Positions 1 through 5,814 of a DNA stretch of 7,824 nucleotides are shown one piece after another. Origin of the DNA: an uncultured Pseudomonadota bacterium. Lineage in GTDB: Bacteria > Pseudomonadota > Gammaproteobacteria > Burkholderiales > Thiobacillaceae. The notes beneath the pieces were generated by a model, which saw nothing but the letters and a program-made list of their open reading frames with translations, ran no database searches and was not told the origin of the DNA. Numbering within the stretch: position 1 is the stretch's first letter; the number at the start of each line of letters is the position of its first letter. Made by a program: the position numbers and the translations under genes. Where the stretch lies: assembly GCA_903883985.1 (NCBI GenBank), contig CAISDD010000234.1, positions 1 through 7,824 of the forward strand, in the 5' to 3' direction.

Positions 1-176
1 GGCGCATCCTTGCTCATCGCGACCGACTGGAACACGACCTGCTTGGCCTTGTAGCCGCCGCCGGTGGAGGAATGGGCGGAATCGGCATTGGCCAGGTTGG
101 AGGCGACCGCGTTCAGGCGCATGGATTGCGCAGTGAGGGCAGAGGCGGCGATCTGGAAGACGTTGGTCAGGGACAT
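1..176 (-). CDS. flgC: Flagellar basal-body rod protein FlgC (N-terminal part, cut by window edge)
   Basis: FlgC is a proximal rod subunit of the flagellar basal body, assembled in the periplasm after type III export. Only the first 58 codons are inside the window; the gene continues past position 1. Reading from the ATG at 176-174, the protein begins [17 protein letters not shown]. It carries the rod-protein signature S-N-L-A-N-A-D-S at residues 26-33, followed by the Y-K-A-K-Q-V-V-F segment typical of FlgC. The start lies 8 bases after the flgB stop, so the two genes form an operon. No strong Shine-Dalgarno is visible before the start, and translation may depend on coupling to flgB. The remaining rod and hook genes probably follow outside the window (inference). 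Confidence 0.93.
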   Translation of the reverse strand, partial: MSLTNVFQIAASALTAQSMRLNAVASNLANADSAHSSTGGGYKAKQVVFQSVAMSKDA

Positions 177-184
177 GGCGATGA

Positions 185-589
185 CTAGTTGGCGATGGCC
201 ATGCCGAGCGTCTTGAAGGTGGACGTGGCGCGGTCGAGCAGGAACTGGTAATGGATGGAGTTCTCCGTGAAGTTGGCGCGTTCAACGTCCATGTCCACGG
301 TGTTGCCGTCCAGGCTGGGCTGCACGCTGGAGCGATACTTGATTTCTCCATTGGACGCGCTGCCCGCACCACTGGCGGCGATATGCATGCCCGAAGTACG
401 CGTGAGCTTGAGCGCCCCACCGGAGGCCCCCATCGCACTGCTCAGGGCGCTGGAAAAATCCAGGTCGCGCGCCTTGTAGTTGGGCGTGTCCGAGTTGGCG
501 ATATTGGCGGCCAGCACCTCCTGCCGCCGCGCCCGAATATTCAGCGCGGTCTGGACGAAGGCGAGGTCATTGTCGATCTTGCTCAGCAT
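185..589 (-). CDS. flgB: Flagellar basal-body rod protein FlgB
   Basis: FlgB is a proximal rod subunit, exported by the flagellar type III system. The 134-residue product is full length for the family. The N-terminal rod motif [11 protein letters not shown] spans residues 28-38 and is followed by K-A-R-D-L-D-F, a classic FlgB pattern. The variable centre (about 50-95) is rich in Gly, Ser and Ala. The C-terminal helix (about 105-134) would form the coiled coil used in rod packing. The start ATG (589-587) is preceded by a good ribosome site, CAGGAG (minus strand, 603-598), with 8 bases of spacing. A sigma-54 promoter sits at 617-631, so the predicted mRNA leader is only about 15 to 20 nt. flgC follows after 8 bases. 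Confidence 0.95.
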   Translation of the reverse strand: MLSKIDNDLAFVQTALNIRARRQEVLAANIANSDTPNYKARDLDFSSALSSAMGASGGALKLTRTSGMHIAASGAGSASNGEIKYRSSVQPSLDGNTVDMDVERANFTENSIHYQFLLDRATSTFKTLGMAIAN

Positions 590-616
590 GATGTGGACTC
601 CTGTGGAGCCTACTTA

Positions 617-631
617 GCAAGTTGCGTGCCA
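617..631 (-). promoter_or_regulatory. Sigma-54 (RpoN) promoter of the flgB operon
   Basis: On the minus strand the sequence reads C-TGGCACG-CAAC-TTGC-T. This matches the sigma-54 core (TGGCACG-N4-TTGC) with the invariant GG at 630-629 and GC at 618-617 correctly spaced. Transcription would begin near 605, just ahead of the flgB ribosome site at 603-598. Sigma-54 control of rod and hook genes through a bacterial enhancer-binding protein such as FleQ/FlrC is known in other proteobacteria; its use here is inferred from the motif and its position. No enhancer site was identified by eye. Confidence 0.78.
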
Positions 632-704
632 GTGGTCAGTGGTCAGTGGTCAGTGGGCCACTTTCCACTAGCCACTAGCCACTGACCACTAACTAGCCAC
701 TAAC
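631..704. repeat. Heptad tandem-repeat array, self-complementary, upstream of flgB
   Basis: Units of 7 bp run almost without break: AGTGGTC at 631, 638 and 645, AGTGGGC at 652, CACTTTC at 659, CACTAGC at 666 and 673, CACTGAC at 680, CACTAAC at 687, a 4-bp remnant TAGC at 694-697, then CACTAAC at 698-704. The second half is largely the complement of the first. Bases 637-656 can therefore pair with 665-684 in a 16-of-20 stem with a loop of 8. On the minus strand the last base of the array (631) is also the first T of the sigma-54 -24 box. The array fills most of the gap between the diguanylate cyclase gene and flgB. Simple heptanucleotide repeats occur between genes in various bacteria; I cannot name a family for this one. 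Confidence 0.85.
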
Positions 705-717
705 AAGACCCGGCAAG

Positions 718-738
718 AATTGCCGCCCTGCGGCAATT
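718..738 (-). terminator. Hairpin directly after the diguanylate cyclase gene, possible terminator
   Basis: A perfect 9-bp inverted repeat, AATTGCCGC, with a 3-base loop, begins one base beyond the stop codon of the diguanylate cyclase gene. In the direction of that gene the stem is followed by only a short, broken T-run (AATTCTTG), so termination would be weak to moderate. On the opposite strand it is followed by TTTT, but no gene is seen there to terminate. It may separate the cyclase transcript from flgB or stabilise the mRNA 3' end. Confidence 0.5.
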
Positions 739-2397
739 TTAGCCGCATTCCACCCGATTTCTGCCGGCTGCCTTGGCTCGGTACATGGCGGCATCGACAC
801 GGGCAACCAGGGTTGCCTGGGTTTCCTCCGGCGCGCGTTCGGCGACTCCCGCGCTGAAGGTGATCAAGACCTTGTCGTTGGCATGCAGGAAGAACTGGCG
901 CGTGAGTTCGCGTTGCAGGCGCTTCAGCGTCTTCTGCGCCTCGTCCAGGCAAGTGTTGGGCAGGACGATGAGGAATTCCTCGCCGCCATAGCGCGCCAGG
1001 GAATCGGTGGGTCGCAGGAAACCGCGCACCACGCGGGTGAGGTGTTTGAGCGCCTCGTCGCCGGCCTGGTGGCCTAGCGTATCGTTGAGTTTCTTGAAAT
1101 GGTCGATATCCAGCAGCGAAACCGACATCGGCGCTTTCAGGCGATCTGCGCGCGAGCCCTCGCGGGTGAGCGCCTCGTCCAGACCACGGCGGTTGAGAGC
1201 GCCGGTCAACTGATCTTCACGCACCAGGTTGGTGACCTGTATCAGTTCCGTTTCCAGGGCATGAATGCGCTCCTCGGCCTGCTCGGCCTGGGCGCGAGCC
1301 TCTTTCAATTCACCGTGGCTGCGCCGCAACGCATGGCGCATACCGTCCATGTCGGTGGTCAGTCCTTCGATCACCGAGCTCAACTCGCCGATATCGCTAG
1401 CCTGGCCGATCTGCTCCGAATAGACGCCGATCCGGGCATGATAGCCATCGGCGTCGTCCGACATGGCGCCGATCCGGTCGATGAAGGTGGCGATGAGGAA
1501 ACGCAGCTTTTCCTTGGCGTCGTCCAGGTTGCCCTTGATCATGCCCTGCTTGAACACCAGCTCGCGCAAGCCCAATTCCGCGCCATGCACCGCATCCGAA
1601 GTGAGATTGCCGTCTATCAGGGTATGCATGGCGGCCATCTGCCCGGAGAACCAGGCTTCATCACCCACCAGTTCACCCATGTTAAGGAACAGCAAGCCTA
1701 CGAGACGGCGCAGGCCAGCGGACAATTCATGGTCGTCTTCGGCGCGGATCACCAACTCACGCCAGACGGCGGCAAGCTCCTCGAAGTGCTCGGCACTGGC
1801 CGCGCTGCTGGCGGCGAACGCGCCGGACAACTGGTGCGCGCGCTCACCCAGATCCGGCCAGGCCTTGGCGCAACTCTCCGCCAGCAAACGCAAATTCCCC
1901 ACAAGAGACTGGCGCAACAGCGGCCAGGTATCGGCAACGGGCGTCACGGCTTCCAACCGACCATTCTCACAGGCGCCATGGGGCGCGATGACAGCCACGG
2001 AGGACTGCGCGGCCGGTGGCTCGCTCCTATCGTCCAGCACGGTGCTGCCGCCGCCGGATTCGGACCAGGATCGCGCCAGACTGCTCAGTTTTTCGAACAA
2101 CTGTGAACTGTCATGTCCGAAATTGATCAGCACGCGCTCCAGCATCTCGCGTTTTTTCGATGGTGTGAGCCCGGTCTGAAAAGCCTCCATCTGCTTCATC
2201 AGTGGACGGATCGCATCCGCCCAGCGCAGCTCGGGCTTCACCACTTCCGGAATGACGGCACCGACTTTATCCTGTTTCTCGCCGGACACCTCGGCATAGG
2301 CGCGCTGAAAATTGTCGGGCGTCGGCTGCAAGTGGCGCGTGACCATCAGGCGTATGGCCACACGGGCGATATCAGCAGGTTGTTTTGGCCGTTCCAT
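739..2397 (-). CDS. Diguanylate cyclase (GGDEF domain) with a long helical N-terminal region
   Basis: Predicted to make cyclic di-GMP from two GTP in the cytosol; there is no signal peptide or membrane segment. The 552-residue protein has a largely helical N-terminal region (about 1-345) of no recognised family and a probable coiled coil at about 355-390. The GGDEF domain runs from about 395 (D-Q-L-T-G-A-L-N-R-R) to the end. Metal-binding Asp430 lies in L-D-I-D-H-F, Asn438 and Asp447 are conserved substrate-site positions, and the active loop G-G-E-E-F is at 471-475. The product-inhibition site R-P-T-D is at 462-465, five residues before the loop, so the enzyme should be active and feedback-inhibited. 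The start ATG has only a weak ribosome site (GGA, 7 bases away). The gene lies between flgA and flgB and points toward flgB, suggesting a role in motility control (inference). It is divergent from flgA with 57 bases between, in which I see no convincing promoter. Confidence 0.9.
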   Translation of the reverse strand: MERPKQPADIARVAIRLMVTRHLQPTPDNFQRAYAEVSGEKQDKVGAVIPEVVKPELRWADAIRPLMKQMEAFQTGLTPSKKREMLERVLINFGHDSSQLFEKLSSLARSWSESGGGSTVLDDRSEPPAAQSSVAVIAPHGACENGRLEAVTPVADTWPLLRQSLVGNLRLLAESCAKAWPDLGERAHQLSGAFAASSAASAEHFEELAAVWRELVIRAEDDHELSAGLRRLVGLLFLNMGELVGDEAWFSGQMAAMHTLIDGNLTSDAVHGAELGLRELVFKQGMIKGNLDDAKEKLRFLIATFIDRIGAMSDDADGYHARIGVYSEQIGQASDIGELSSVIEGLTTDMDGMRHALRRSHGELKEARAQAEQAEERIHALETELIQVTNLVREDQLTGALNRRGLDEALTREGSRADRLKAPMSVSLLDIDHFKKLNDTLGHQAGDEALKHLTRVVRGFLRPTDSLARYGGEEFLIVLPNTCLDEAQKTLKRLQRELTRQFFLHANDKVLITFSAGVAERAPEETQATLVARVDAAMYRAKAAGRNRVECG

Positions 2398-2454
2398 GTC
2401 AGCATCCGGTTAATGTTCGACAATTCTAGCTTCTAGTCACGGCGCAAACCGCTC

Positions 2455-3144
2455 ATGTTCCTGGTCCGTATCCTCCTGTTTTTCACACCCTGGGTGGCCT
2501 TTGCTGCCGACTTACCCCAGGACATGCAACTTCTGCGCCGACTCGGCAACACCTGGCTCCAACGCCAGGCCGCCCTTGCCTGGCCGGATATCCAGGCGCA
2601 GGCGCAGACGGGGGCTGCAGACGAGCGGCTGCGCCTGCCGTCCTGTCGCGAACTGGTTTTCGTCCTGCCGCCCGGTGCCCGCCTCGGCAATGCCGGAAGC
2701 CTGCAGGCGCAATGCACGGCGCCAGCCAAGTGGAGCCTGTACCTCGACTATCACCTGCACCTCTCCGGCCCGGCGCTGGTCGCCAGTCGCGATCTGCCGG
2801 CGCGTACCCTCCTGGATGGACGAGACATGGAACTGCGCGACATCGAATTCGAGCAGACGCCCAGCGCCTACCTGAACAACCCACGTCTGGCCATCGGCAT
2901 GCGCAGCGCGCAACCGGTGCGGGCCGGCCAACCGCTGCTGGCAGCCTCGCTGTCGCGCCCTCCGGTCATCAATGCAGGGCAGCACGTGCGCATCTTCGTG
3001 CGTGGCGTGGGTTTCAGCGTCAATCAGGATGGCAATGCGCTCAACACGGCAGCGACGGGCGAGACGGTCCGGGCGAAAACGCATGGCGGCCGCAGCGTCC
3101 AGGGAATCGCCCAGGAAGACGGCAGCATCCTGGTGCAACCATGA
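2455..3144 (+). CDS. flgA: Flagellar P-ring assembly chaperone FlgA
   Basis: FlgA is a periplasmic chaperone needed to build the FlgI P-ring around the rod. The 229-residue product starts with a short signal peptide (MFLVRILLFFTPWVAFA), with likely cleavage around residues 17-18. The variable middle (about 20-105) has two Cys (in L-P-S-C-R-E and Q-A-Q-C-T). The C-terminal FlgA/SAF-like domain (about 109-229) includes A-S-R-D-L-P-A-R-T-L-L, P-V-R-A-G-Q-P-L and the closing G-R-S-V-Q-G-I-A motif typical of FlgA. The ATG at 2455 is chosen because it places the signal peptide at the N-terminus; no clear Shine-Dalgarno is visible. flgM follows about 100 bases later with its own promoter. Divergent flgA and flgB is the usual flagellar layout, here with an extra gene between them. 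Confidence 0.93.
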   Translation: MFLVRILLFFTPWVAFAADLPQDMQLLRRLGNTWLQRQAALAWPDIQAQAQTGAADERLRLPSCRELVFVLPPGARLGNAGSLQAQCTAPAKWSLYLDYHLHLSGPALVASRDLPARTLLDGRDMELRDIEFEQTPSAYLNNPRLAIGMRSAQPVRAGQPLLAASLSRPPVINAGQHVRIFVRGVGFSVNQDGNALNTAATGETVRAKTHGGRSVQGIAQEDGSILVQP

Positions 3145-3189
3145 TCCTCCCCCGCCCTCCCCTTACACCCCATGCCTGGCGATAATCAC

Positions 3190-3216
3190 TAAAGCTTGGC
3201 GTCTACCTGCCGATAT
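3190..3216 (+). promoter_or_regulatory. Sigma-28 (FliA) promoter of flgM
   Basis: The sequence reads TAAAGCTT, 11 bases, then GCCGATAT. This differs from the sigma-28 consensus TAAAGTTT-N11-GCCGATAA at one base in each box and has exact spacing. Transcription would start near 3223-3226, followed by the flgM ribosome site. Known biology: FlgM is both inhibitor and target of sigma-28, so this promoter would close the usual late-gene feedback loop. The match is strong enough that I consider it real even without experiment. Confidence 0.88.
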
Positions 3217-3230
3217 AGCGAACATCCCCG

Positions 3231-3236
3231 AGGAGG
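3231..3236 (+). promoter_or_regulatory. Strong ribosome binding site that fixes the flgM start
   Basis: AGGAGG lies 8 bases before GTG at 3245. It is the strongest Shine-Dalgarno noted in the window and selects this GTG over upstream in-frame starts, which would lie inside flgA or the promoter. Confidence 0.85.
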
Positions 3237-3244
3237 AATCCGTC

Positions 3245-3556
3245 GTGAAAATTGACAGCGCGCTCCACTACGTCGCCAGCGTCCAGTCCAAAACCGTGAA
3301 GTCGAAGTCGTCCCGAAACGGGAGCAGGACTGCGACTAGCGCACTGCCAGGTGACAATGTTGAGCTCACCAGCGCCTCCTCACGCATGAGCGAACTGGAA
3401 GCGCAACTGGCCGACCTGCCCACCACGGACGCTGGCAAGGTGGCGGTCATCCGCCAGGCCATCGCCGATGGCACCTTCAAGGTGGACGAGGAAGCGGTGG
3501 CCGACGCACTGGTACAGGAGACCGTGGAACAGCTACGGCACAAGCAGAATCGATGA
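3245..3556 (+). CDS. flgM: Anti-sigma-28 factor FlgM
   Basis: FlgM binds and inhibits the flagellar sigma factor FliA in the cytosol until the hook is complete, and is then exported. The product is 103 residues, normal for the family, beginning M-K-I-D-S-A from a GTG codon. The N-terminal half (about 15-45) is rich in Ser, Lys, Arg and Thr, as expected for the disordered export region. The C-terminal half holds the sigma-binding helices, including V-A-V-I-R-Q-A-I-A-D-G-T-F at 66-78 and a final amphipathic helix. It is preceded by a sigma-28 promoter and a strong ribosome site. Its TGA overlaps the flgN ATG by 4 bases, implying translational coupling. The upstream in-frame extension overlaps flgA and is not coding. 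Confidence 0.94.
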   Translation: MKIDSALHYVASVQSKTVKSKSSRNGSRTATSALPGDNVELTSASSRMSELEAQLADLPTTDAGKVAVIRQAIADGTFKVDEEAVADALVQETVEQLRHKQNR

Positions 3557-3999
3557 GCCCCACGACGCAACTCGATGCCCTGGCACACGAACTCGGCGCC
3601 TTCATCGACTTGCTGGAGCAGGAGTCCGGCGCGCTGGCAGCCAATCAGGCCGATAACCTGGCCCCCCTGATCCTACAACGGGAAAGCGCGAATCTGCGCC
3701 TTTCCCGCCTCTGGCAAGCGCTGGCTCTCGACATGGGCCAGGCAGCGGGCACCAGCATGGAGGCACTGCGTGAGCGCTGCCAGGCCTTGGCTCCGGAGCA
3801 CTGGCAGCGTGTCGAGGAGAAGCTGCGCCACGCGGACTGGATGAACCGCCTCAATAGCCGCCTCATCGACGAACAACTAAGGCGCACCCAACTCGCCATC
3901 CAGGTACTGCGCCACGCCGCGGGTGGGCGCACGCTCTACGGGGCCGATGGCCGCGTGAGTGAATTTCTCAACCATAATCGGAGCATAGACAGCGCATGA
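3553..3999 (+). CDS. flgN: Flagellar export chaperone FlgN
   Basis: FlgN is a cytosolic type III secretion chaperone for the hook-filament junction proteins FlgK and FlgL. The 148-residue product is of usual length and almost wholly helical, with heptad-rich segments around 5-60 and 70-120. The C-terminus has the L-Y-G-A-D-G-R motif (about 130) found in many FlgN proteins, followed by a likely flexible tail. FlgN sequences are weakly conserved, so the call rests on size, helical content, this motif and position directly after flgM. The start overlaps the flgM stop (ATGA), and its own stop overlaps the next start in the same way. Confidence 0.88.
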   Translation: MSPTTQLDALAHELGAFIDLLEQESGALAANQADNLAPLILQRESANLRLSRLWQALALDMGQAAGTSMEALRERCQALAPEHWQRVEEKLRHADWMNRLNSRLIDEQLRRTQLAIQVLRHAAGGRTLYGADGRVSEFLNHNRSIDSA

Positions 4000-4205
4000 A
4001 TGTCCTCACCCTTACCGTTACCGGCATGAGCTGTATGGGCTGTGTAAATTCCGTGAAGAGCCTGGTTGGCGCCCTCCCAGGCATTGCTCATTGCAACGTG
4101 GACTTGCCGTCTGGCCGAGTTGAAGTGAGCCATGACCCCGCCCTGGCGACACCGGATGCGATACGCGCGGCCATCACGGATGCCGGCTATCAGGTGGCCC
4201 CCTGA
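3996..4205 (+). CDS. Small heavy-metal-associated (HMA) domain protein, CopZ/MerP-like metallochaperone
   Basis: The 69-residue protein is a single HMA domain with a beta-alpha-beta-beta-alpha-beta layout. The metal site is G-M-S-C-M-G-C with Cys13 and Cys16, which in this family bind Cu(I) or another soft metal. The closing D-A-G-Y-Q-V is also typical. No signal peptide is seen, so it should act in the cytosol, handing metal to a P-type ATPase or regulator; none is in the window. Its ATG overlaps the flgN stop by 4 bases (ATGA), so it is probably read from the flgM promoter by coupled translation. A copper chaperone in a flagellar operon is unexpected and may be only a passenger. Metal preference cannot be told from the sequence alone. 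Confidence 0.9.
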   Translation: MNVLTLTVTGMSCMGCVNSVKSLVGALPGIAHCNVDLPSGRVEVSHDPALATPDAIRAAITDAGYQVAP

Positions 4206-4214
4206 GCGGCACGA

Positions 4215-4243
4215 TTGCTCCGTGCATCTATCGTCGTTATCCT
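4215..4243 (+). promoter_or_regulatory. Possible sigma-70 promoter before the GDP-mannose gene
   Basis: TTGCTC, a 17-base spacer and TATCCT lie in the 70-base gap ahead of the guanylyltransferase gene. Spacing is ideal but each box matches the consensus only partly, and such matches arise by chance. Readthrough from the flgM operon is the alternative, since no terminator is visible in the gap. Confidence 0.3.
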
Positions 4244-4275
4244 TGCACTCGCTCAACAACCTGGACGTAGCCGAA

Positions 4276-5688
4276 ATGTCCCTGTATCCCGTCATCCTGT
4301 CCGGAGGCTCAGGTACCCGCCTGTGGCCCTTGTCCCGCGCCGCGTTGCCCAAGCAACTCCTGCCACTGGCAGGAGATAACACCATGTTGCAGGAGACCGT
4401 GCTGCGTCTGGCCGGTCTGCAGGATGCTGGCGCCCCCCTGATCGTGTGCAACAACAATCATCGTTTTCTGATCGCGGAGCAGATGCGTGACATCGGCGTG
4501 GCCCCTCTGGGTATTTTTCTCGAACCCGTCGGGCGCAACACCGCGCCGGCGGCCGCCGTCGCCGCCATGCACCTGTTGAAACAGGACGCCAACGCGGTCA
4601 TGCTGCTACTCCCCGCCGACCACCTGATACGCGACGTACCCGCATTCCACGCCGCCATCGCCGAAGGCATGAAGGCCGTGGCCGACGGCCGCCTGGCGAC
4701 CTTCGGCATCGTTCCAGACTCCCCGGAAACCGGATATGGCTACATCCAGCAAGGTGCGGCACTCGACTACGGCAGTGCGCGCCAGGTGGCCCGCTTCGTG
4801 GAGAAGCCTAAGCTGGAGAGCGCCCAACAGTTCATGGCCTCGGGGGACTACCTCTGGAACAGCGGCATGTTCCTTTTCTCCTGCAGGCAGTTCCTGGACG
4901 AACTCGGCGAATACCGCCCCGACATCCTGTCCGCCTGCGGGCAGGCACTGGACCGGGGCGTACATGATCTGGATTTCTGCCGCCTGGACAAGGCCTTCGC
5001 CGCCTGCCCTTCCGACTCCATCGACTATGCGCTGATGGAGCGCACCCAACACGCGGCCGTGGTTCCGACCGACATCGGCTGGAACGACATCGGTGCCTGG
5101 TCCGCACTCTGGGATGTAGGGGAGAAAGACGCACAGGGCAACGTCAAACGCGGCGATGTCTTCCTCGACGGCGTCACAGGCTCTCTGGTGCGCGCGGAAT
5201 CACGCATGGTGGCCGCCATCGGCGTATCCAACCTGCTCATCGTGGAAACAGCGGACGCCGTGCTGGTAGCCGACAAGTCCCACGCCCAGGATGTAAAAAA
5301 AATCGTGGACTACCTGAAAGCGTCCGGCCGCAGCGAACACGAATTCCATACTCGCGTATTCCGCCCCTGGGGCTGGTACGAAGGCATCGACATGGGCGAG
5401 CGCTTCCAGGTAAAGCGCATCATGGTCAAACCGGGTGAGAAGCTCTCCCTCCAGATGCATCACCATCGCGCGGAACACTGGATCGTTGTCTCCGGCACCG
5501 CCCGAGTGACCCGCGATGGCGTCGAGGAATTGCTGTGCGAGAACGAATCCACCTATATCCCGCTTGGCACCACCCATCGCCTGGAAAACCCGGGCCGCAT
5601 TCCCTTGCATCTGATCGAAGTGCAATCAGGTTCCTATCTGGGCGAGGATGACATCGTGCGCTTCGAGGACATCTATCAGAGGGATTGA
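4276..5688 (+). CDS. manC: Bifunctional mannose-1-phosphate guanylyltransferase / mannose-6-phosphate isomerase
   Basis: Makes GDP-mannose from mannose-1-phosphate and GTP, and interconverts fructose-6-phosphate and mannose-6-phosphate, in the cytosol. It is also named algA, cpsB or xanB in other species. The 470-residue product has the usual length of the two-domain form. The nucleotidyltransferase domain (about 4-290) has G-G-S-G-T-R-L-W-P-L-S-R at 10-21 with P-K-Q after it, F-V-E-K-P at 174-178 and W-N-D-I-G-A-W at 269-275. The C-terminal type II isomerase cupin (about 355-465) begins near F-R-P-W-G at 362 and has the metal-site segment Q-M-H-H-H-R-A-E-H-W with His395-397, Glu400 and His401. 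The ATG at 4276 is chosen because family members start just before this Y-P-V-I-L-S-G-G; an in-frame GTG at 4222 is possible. The ribosome site is weak. The 126-base gap to the next, convergent gene shows no clear terminator. Confidence 0.95.
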   Translation: MSLYPVILSGGSGTRLWPLSRAALPKQLLPLAGDNTMLQETVLRLAGLQDAGAPLIVCNNNHRFLIAEQMRDIGVAPLGIFLEPVGRNTAPAAAVAAMHLLKQDANAVMLLLPADHLIRDVPAFHAAIAEGMKAVADGRLATFGIVPDSPETGYGYIQQGAALDYGSARQVARFVEKPKLESAQQFMASGDYLWNSGMFLFSCRQFLDELGEYRPDILSACGQALDRGVHDLDFCRLDKAFAACPSDSIDYALMERTQHAAVVPTDIGWNDIGAWSALWDVGEKDAQGNVKRGDVFLDGVTGSLVRAESRMVAAIGVSNLLIVETADAVLVADKSHAQDVKKIVDYLKASGRSEHEFHTRVFRPWGWYEGIDMGERFQVKRIMVKPGEKLSLQMHHHRAEHWIVVSGTARVTRDGVEELLCENESTYIPLGTTHRLENPGRIPLHLIEVQSGSYLGEDDIVRFEDIYQRD

Positions 5689-5814
5689 TGGGAAAACGCG
5701 CTTTCAACCCGCCACGTCATCCTCGCGAACCGGTTTCTCGCGTAGTTCGCACTTCCCCACCCAAGCCGGCGATAGCCCCCCTCGGCAGGACACGCGCCGA
5801 TCAAAAATGGAAAA

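Noticed and set aside
251..685. Open frame of 144 codons on the plus strand
   Set aside because: Antisense to flgB and running through the repeat array; no domain features.
1099..2106. Open frame of 335 codons on the plus strand
   Set aside because: It lies antisense to the diguanylate cyclase gene, whose protein has clear motifs. The antisense product shows no recognisable domain and is explained by GC-rich codon bias.
2426..2436. Palindrome CTAG-CTT-CTAG between the cyclase gene and flgA
   Set aside because: It could be an operator in the divergent gap, but it is short and single, and no known binding motif fits.
3178..3185. Second sigma-28 -10-like box (GGCGATAA) before flgM
   Set aside because: No -35 box at the right distance upstream; the element at 3190-3216 has both boxes and correct spacing.
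4132..4275. N-terminal extension of the manC reading frame
   Set aside because: It overlaps the HMA gene in another frame, and the family's conserved region begins right after the ATG at 4276.
3936..4457. Open frame of 173 codons on the minus strand
   Set aside because: Covers the end of flgN, the HMA gene and the start of manC on the opposite strand; no coherent protein features.
5724..5742. Inverted repeat CGCGA...TCGCG between manC and the radical SAM gene
   Set aside because: The stem is short, interrupted, and has no T-run on either side, so it does not support a terminator call.
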